Below are positions 5,305 through 6,699 of a stretch of 6,699 nucleotides of DNA, piece by piece. Source of the DNA: Candidatus Poseidoniaceae archaeon (lineage in GTDB: Archaea > Thermoplasmatota > Poseidoniia > Poseidoniales > Poseidoniaceae). Under the pieces are notes generated by a model, which had not been told where the DNA came from, ran no database searches, and was given only the letters and a program-made list of their open reading frames with translations. The position numbers and the translations under genes are program-made. How positions within the stretch are numbered: the stretch's first letter is position 1; each line of letters starts with the position of its first letter. The DNA lies in contig DUJK01000106.1 in NCBI GenBank assembly GCA_013329925.1, positions 1-6,699 of the forward strand, in the 5' to 3' direction.

Positions 5305-6699
5305 TCATGAATCAAATGAGTAGAAGTCTCCAGAAGATTGTTGCTCCCTGTCTTTCCTACTATCTGGCTTATTTATTCTTGGGCGCTTGGAGTCATGGTC
5401 TCTTCTGAAAGTAATATTTACGTTCTCTAAGAATCGATTCATACCTTCACGGAGTGGGAATGGGCCTTTGGCAATTCCATGAGTGCCACCAAGCCCATCA
5501 AAGACTAACAATGAATCACTTAGAATGTCAATAAAATATACATCGTGATCGATAACAAAGGCTGACTTTTCGTTAGATTCCATGGTCTTTCTTATCGCCT
5601 TTGCCGCTTCCATTCTAGCATTTGCATCAAGGTGAGCTGATGGCTCATCGAGCAAATATAGGTCTGCATCTCGGCCAAGACAGATTGCAATAGAGACTGC
5701 TTGTCTTTCTCCACCAGATAATTTCTTTACTCTTTTAGGAAGTAATTTGTCTACCCCTAAGGCCTTGATTACATTTACATTGAATTCGCCACTTCTCCAC
5801 CTGGCACCAATTTCACTATCAAGCCATAGTTGAACACTACAATCGATGTCGACGTCTATATGTTGGGGCTTGTAAGATATTTTCGGATTTTGGTCTACCC
5901 ACCCATCCTCATATTCTAGCAAGCCTGCTAGGATTTTCATCATTGTTGACTTACCTGTTCCGTTTGGGCCAACTACCCCGACAACTTCACCTCTGTGGAC
6001 TGAACCTTCTTGAGTTTCTAGGGTAAATTCGCCAAGGGTTTTTTTGAGGTTAGACCATGATACAATCTTACTACCAACACCAGTGTTTCTATCACGATGA
6101 GTAAGGAATTTTATCGGTTTACTCCTTATTCTTACATTTTGCTCGGTTAAAAATCCATCGAGATACGCGTTGATCGCTTGTCTTGTTGTTCTAGCTGGAG
6201 TAAATACTCCAAATGCACCTTTTTTACCATACACGATATGAACCAAGTCTGCTAGTACATCCAATACTGCTAAGTCGTGTTCAATAACTATGACACGTTT
6301 AGTTTCAGATAACTTTTGGATTATTTTTACTATCTTCATTCTTTGATAGATATCTAGGTATGAGGATGGTTCATCAAAGAAATAAACATCTGCTTCCCTC
6401 ATTAATGTAGCACATATCGCCATACGTTGTAACTCTCCGCCTGAAAGTTGTTGTATTTCTCTGTCGAGTAATTGGTTTAATCCTAGTTGTTTAGTTACTT
6501 CGTCAAAGATTTTCCTCTCATCTACTTTAGACAATAGACTTCTGACCGTTCCGTGAATTCTTTTAGGTAATTTATCTACATTTTGAGGTTTGACTGCGAT
6601 TTTTACTTGATCATTTTTTACTGCCAGCAAAAAATCCCTTAACTCTCCTCTTGGCAGTGTTTCAATAATATCATCCCAATCTGGTGAATCGTTTTCCCA
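5305..6699 (-). CDS. abce1: ABCE1/Rli1 ribosome-recycling ATPase (5' part beyond window)
   Basis: The frame is open to the window edge, so the visible 464 residues are the C-terminal part of a protein usually near 590-600 residues. The N-terminal Fe-S domain and the first Walker A lie outside. Visible in order, numbered from the edge: the NBD1 segment with PDWDDIIETL and RGELRDF (helix-loop-helix region), the Q-loop KPQ near 37, signature LSGGE near 85, Walker B with DEP near 109-111, and H-loop histidine near 141. The hinge follows, then NBD2 with Walker A GPNGTGKST near 244-252, Q-loop KPQH, signature LSGGE near 327, DLYLLDEPSAHLD, and the DHD H-loop near 384. The tail carries the family's ITFRRD and RPRINK-type hinge-2 sequence. 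ABCE1 splits ribosomes after termination, with aPelota or aRF1, and stays on the small subunit. All visible ATPase residues are intact. Two nuclease paralogues follow in the same direction, the first after 12 nt. Confidence 0.95.
   Translation of the reverse strand, partial: WENDSPDWDDIIETLPRGELRDFLLAVKNDQVKIAVKPQNVDKLPKRIHGTVRSLLSKVDERKIFDEVTKQLGLNQLLDREIQQLSGGELQRMAICATLMREADVYFFDEPSSYLDIYQRMKIVKIIQKLSETKRVIVIEHDLAVLDVLADLVHIVYGKKGAFGVFTPARTTRQAINAYLDGFLTEQNVRIRSKPIKFLTHRDRNTGVGSKIVSWSNLKKTLGEFTLETQEGSVHRGEVVGVVGPNGTGKSTMMKILAGLLEYEDGWVDQNPKISYKPQHIDVDIDCSVQLWLDSEIGARWRSGEFNVNVIKALGVDKLLPKRVKKLSGGERQAVSIAICLGRDADLYLLDEPSAHLDANARMEAAKAIRKTMESNEKSAFVIDHDVYFIDILSDSLLVFDGLGGTHGIAKGPFPLREGMNRFLENVNITFRRDHDSKRPRINKPDSRKDREQQSSGDFYSFDS

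Noticed and set aside
6628..6630. Start codon of ABCE1 at the TTG at 6630
   Set aside because: The frame stays open to 6699, and the upstream residues (WENDSPDWDD, RGELRDF) match conserved ABCE1 sequence, so this TTG is an internal leucine codon.

Overview
The window is archaeal chromosome. The gene set is diagnostic: the C-terminal end of translation factor aIF2-alpha, the H/ACA RNP protein Nop10, a PAC2-family proteasome-assembly-like protein, a SAMP-type ubiquitin-like protein ending in Gly-Gly, and the ribosome-recycling ATPase ABCE1/Rli1. The DNA is AT-rich. Promoters look archaeal: TATA-like boxes about 25 nt from start codons, with little sign of Shine-Dalgarno sites. A euryarchaeal, Thermoplasmatota-like marine lineage is my guess at the host, but nothing in the window proves the taxon.

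Layout. Positions 1-1357 (+ strand) carry the conserved archaeal string aIF2-alpha (5' truncated), nop10 and the PAC2 protein. A hairpin/T-run and a TATA-like box between nop10 and PAC2 suggest the latter has its own, probably leaderless, transcript. A complete type II tRNA-Ser(CGA) gene lies on the - strand at 1358-1442. Its encoded CCA touches the PAC2 stop codon. Divergent from it, at 1495-1695 (+), is a 66-residue beta-grasp ubiquitin-like protein with a GG tail.

Positions 1697-6699 are a - strand block that reads, in transcription order, ABCE1 (C-terminal 464 residues), a 576-residue nuclease-like protein and a 608-residue nuclease-like protein. The last two are diverged tandem paralogues. 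Each has a RecB/Cas4/AddB-like PD-(D/E)XK core with four candidate Fe-S cysteines, followed by two probable OB-fold regions. The gaps between these three genes are 12 and 38 nt, which fits one operon.

How the genes fit together: the left side concerns translation initiation, rRNA/tRNA pseudouridylation and protein turnover (PAC2 and the ubiquitin-like protein both point to the proteasome or SAMP systems). The right side joins ribosome recycling to a pair of uncharacterised nuclease-OB proteins. That pair is the part most likely to be undescribed biology. No CRISPR array, insertion sequence or origin was seen. Apart from the tRNA region there is no gene-free stretch longer than about 90 nt.
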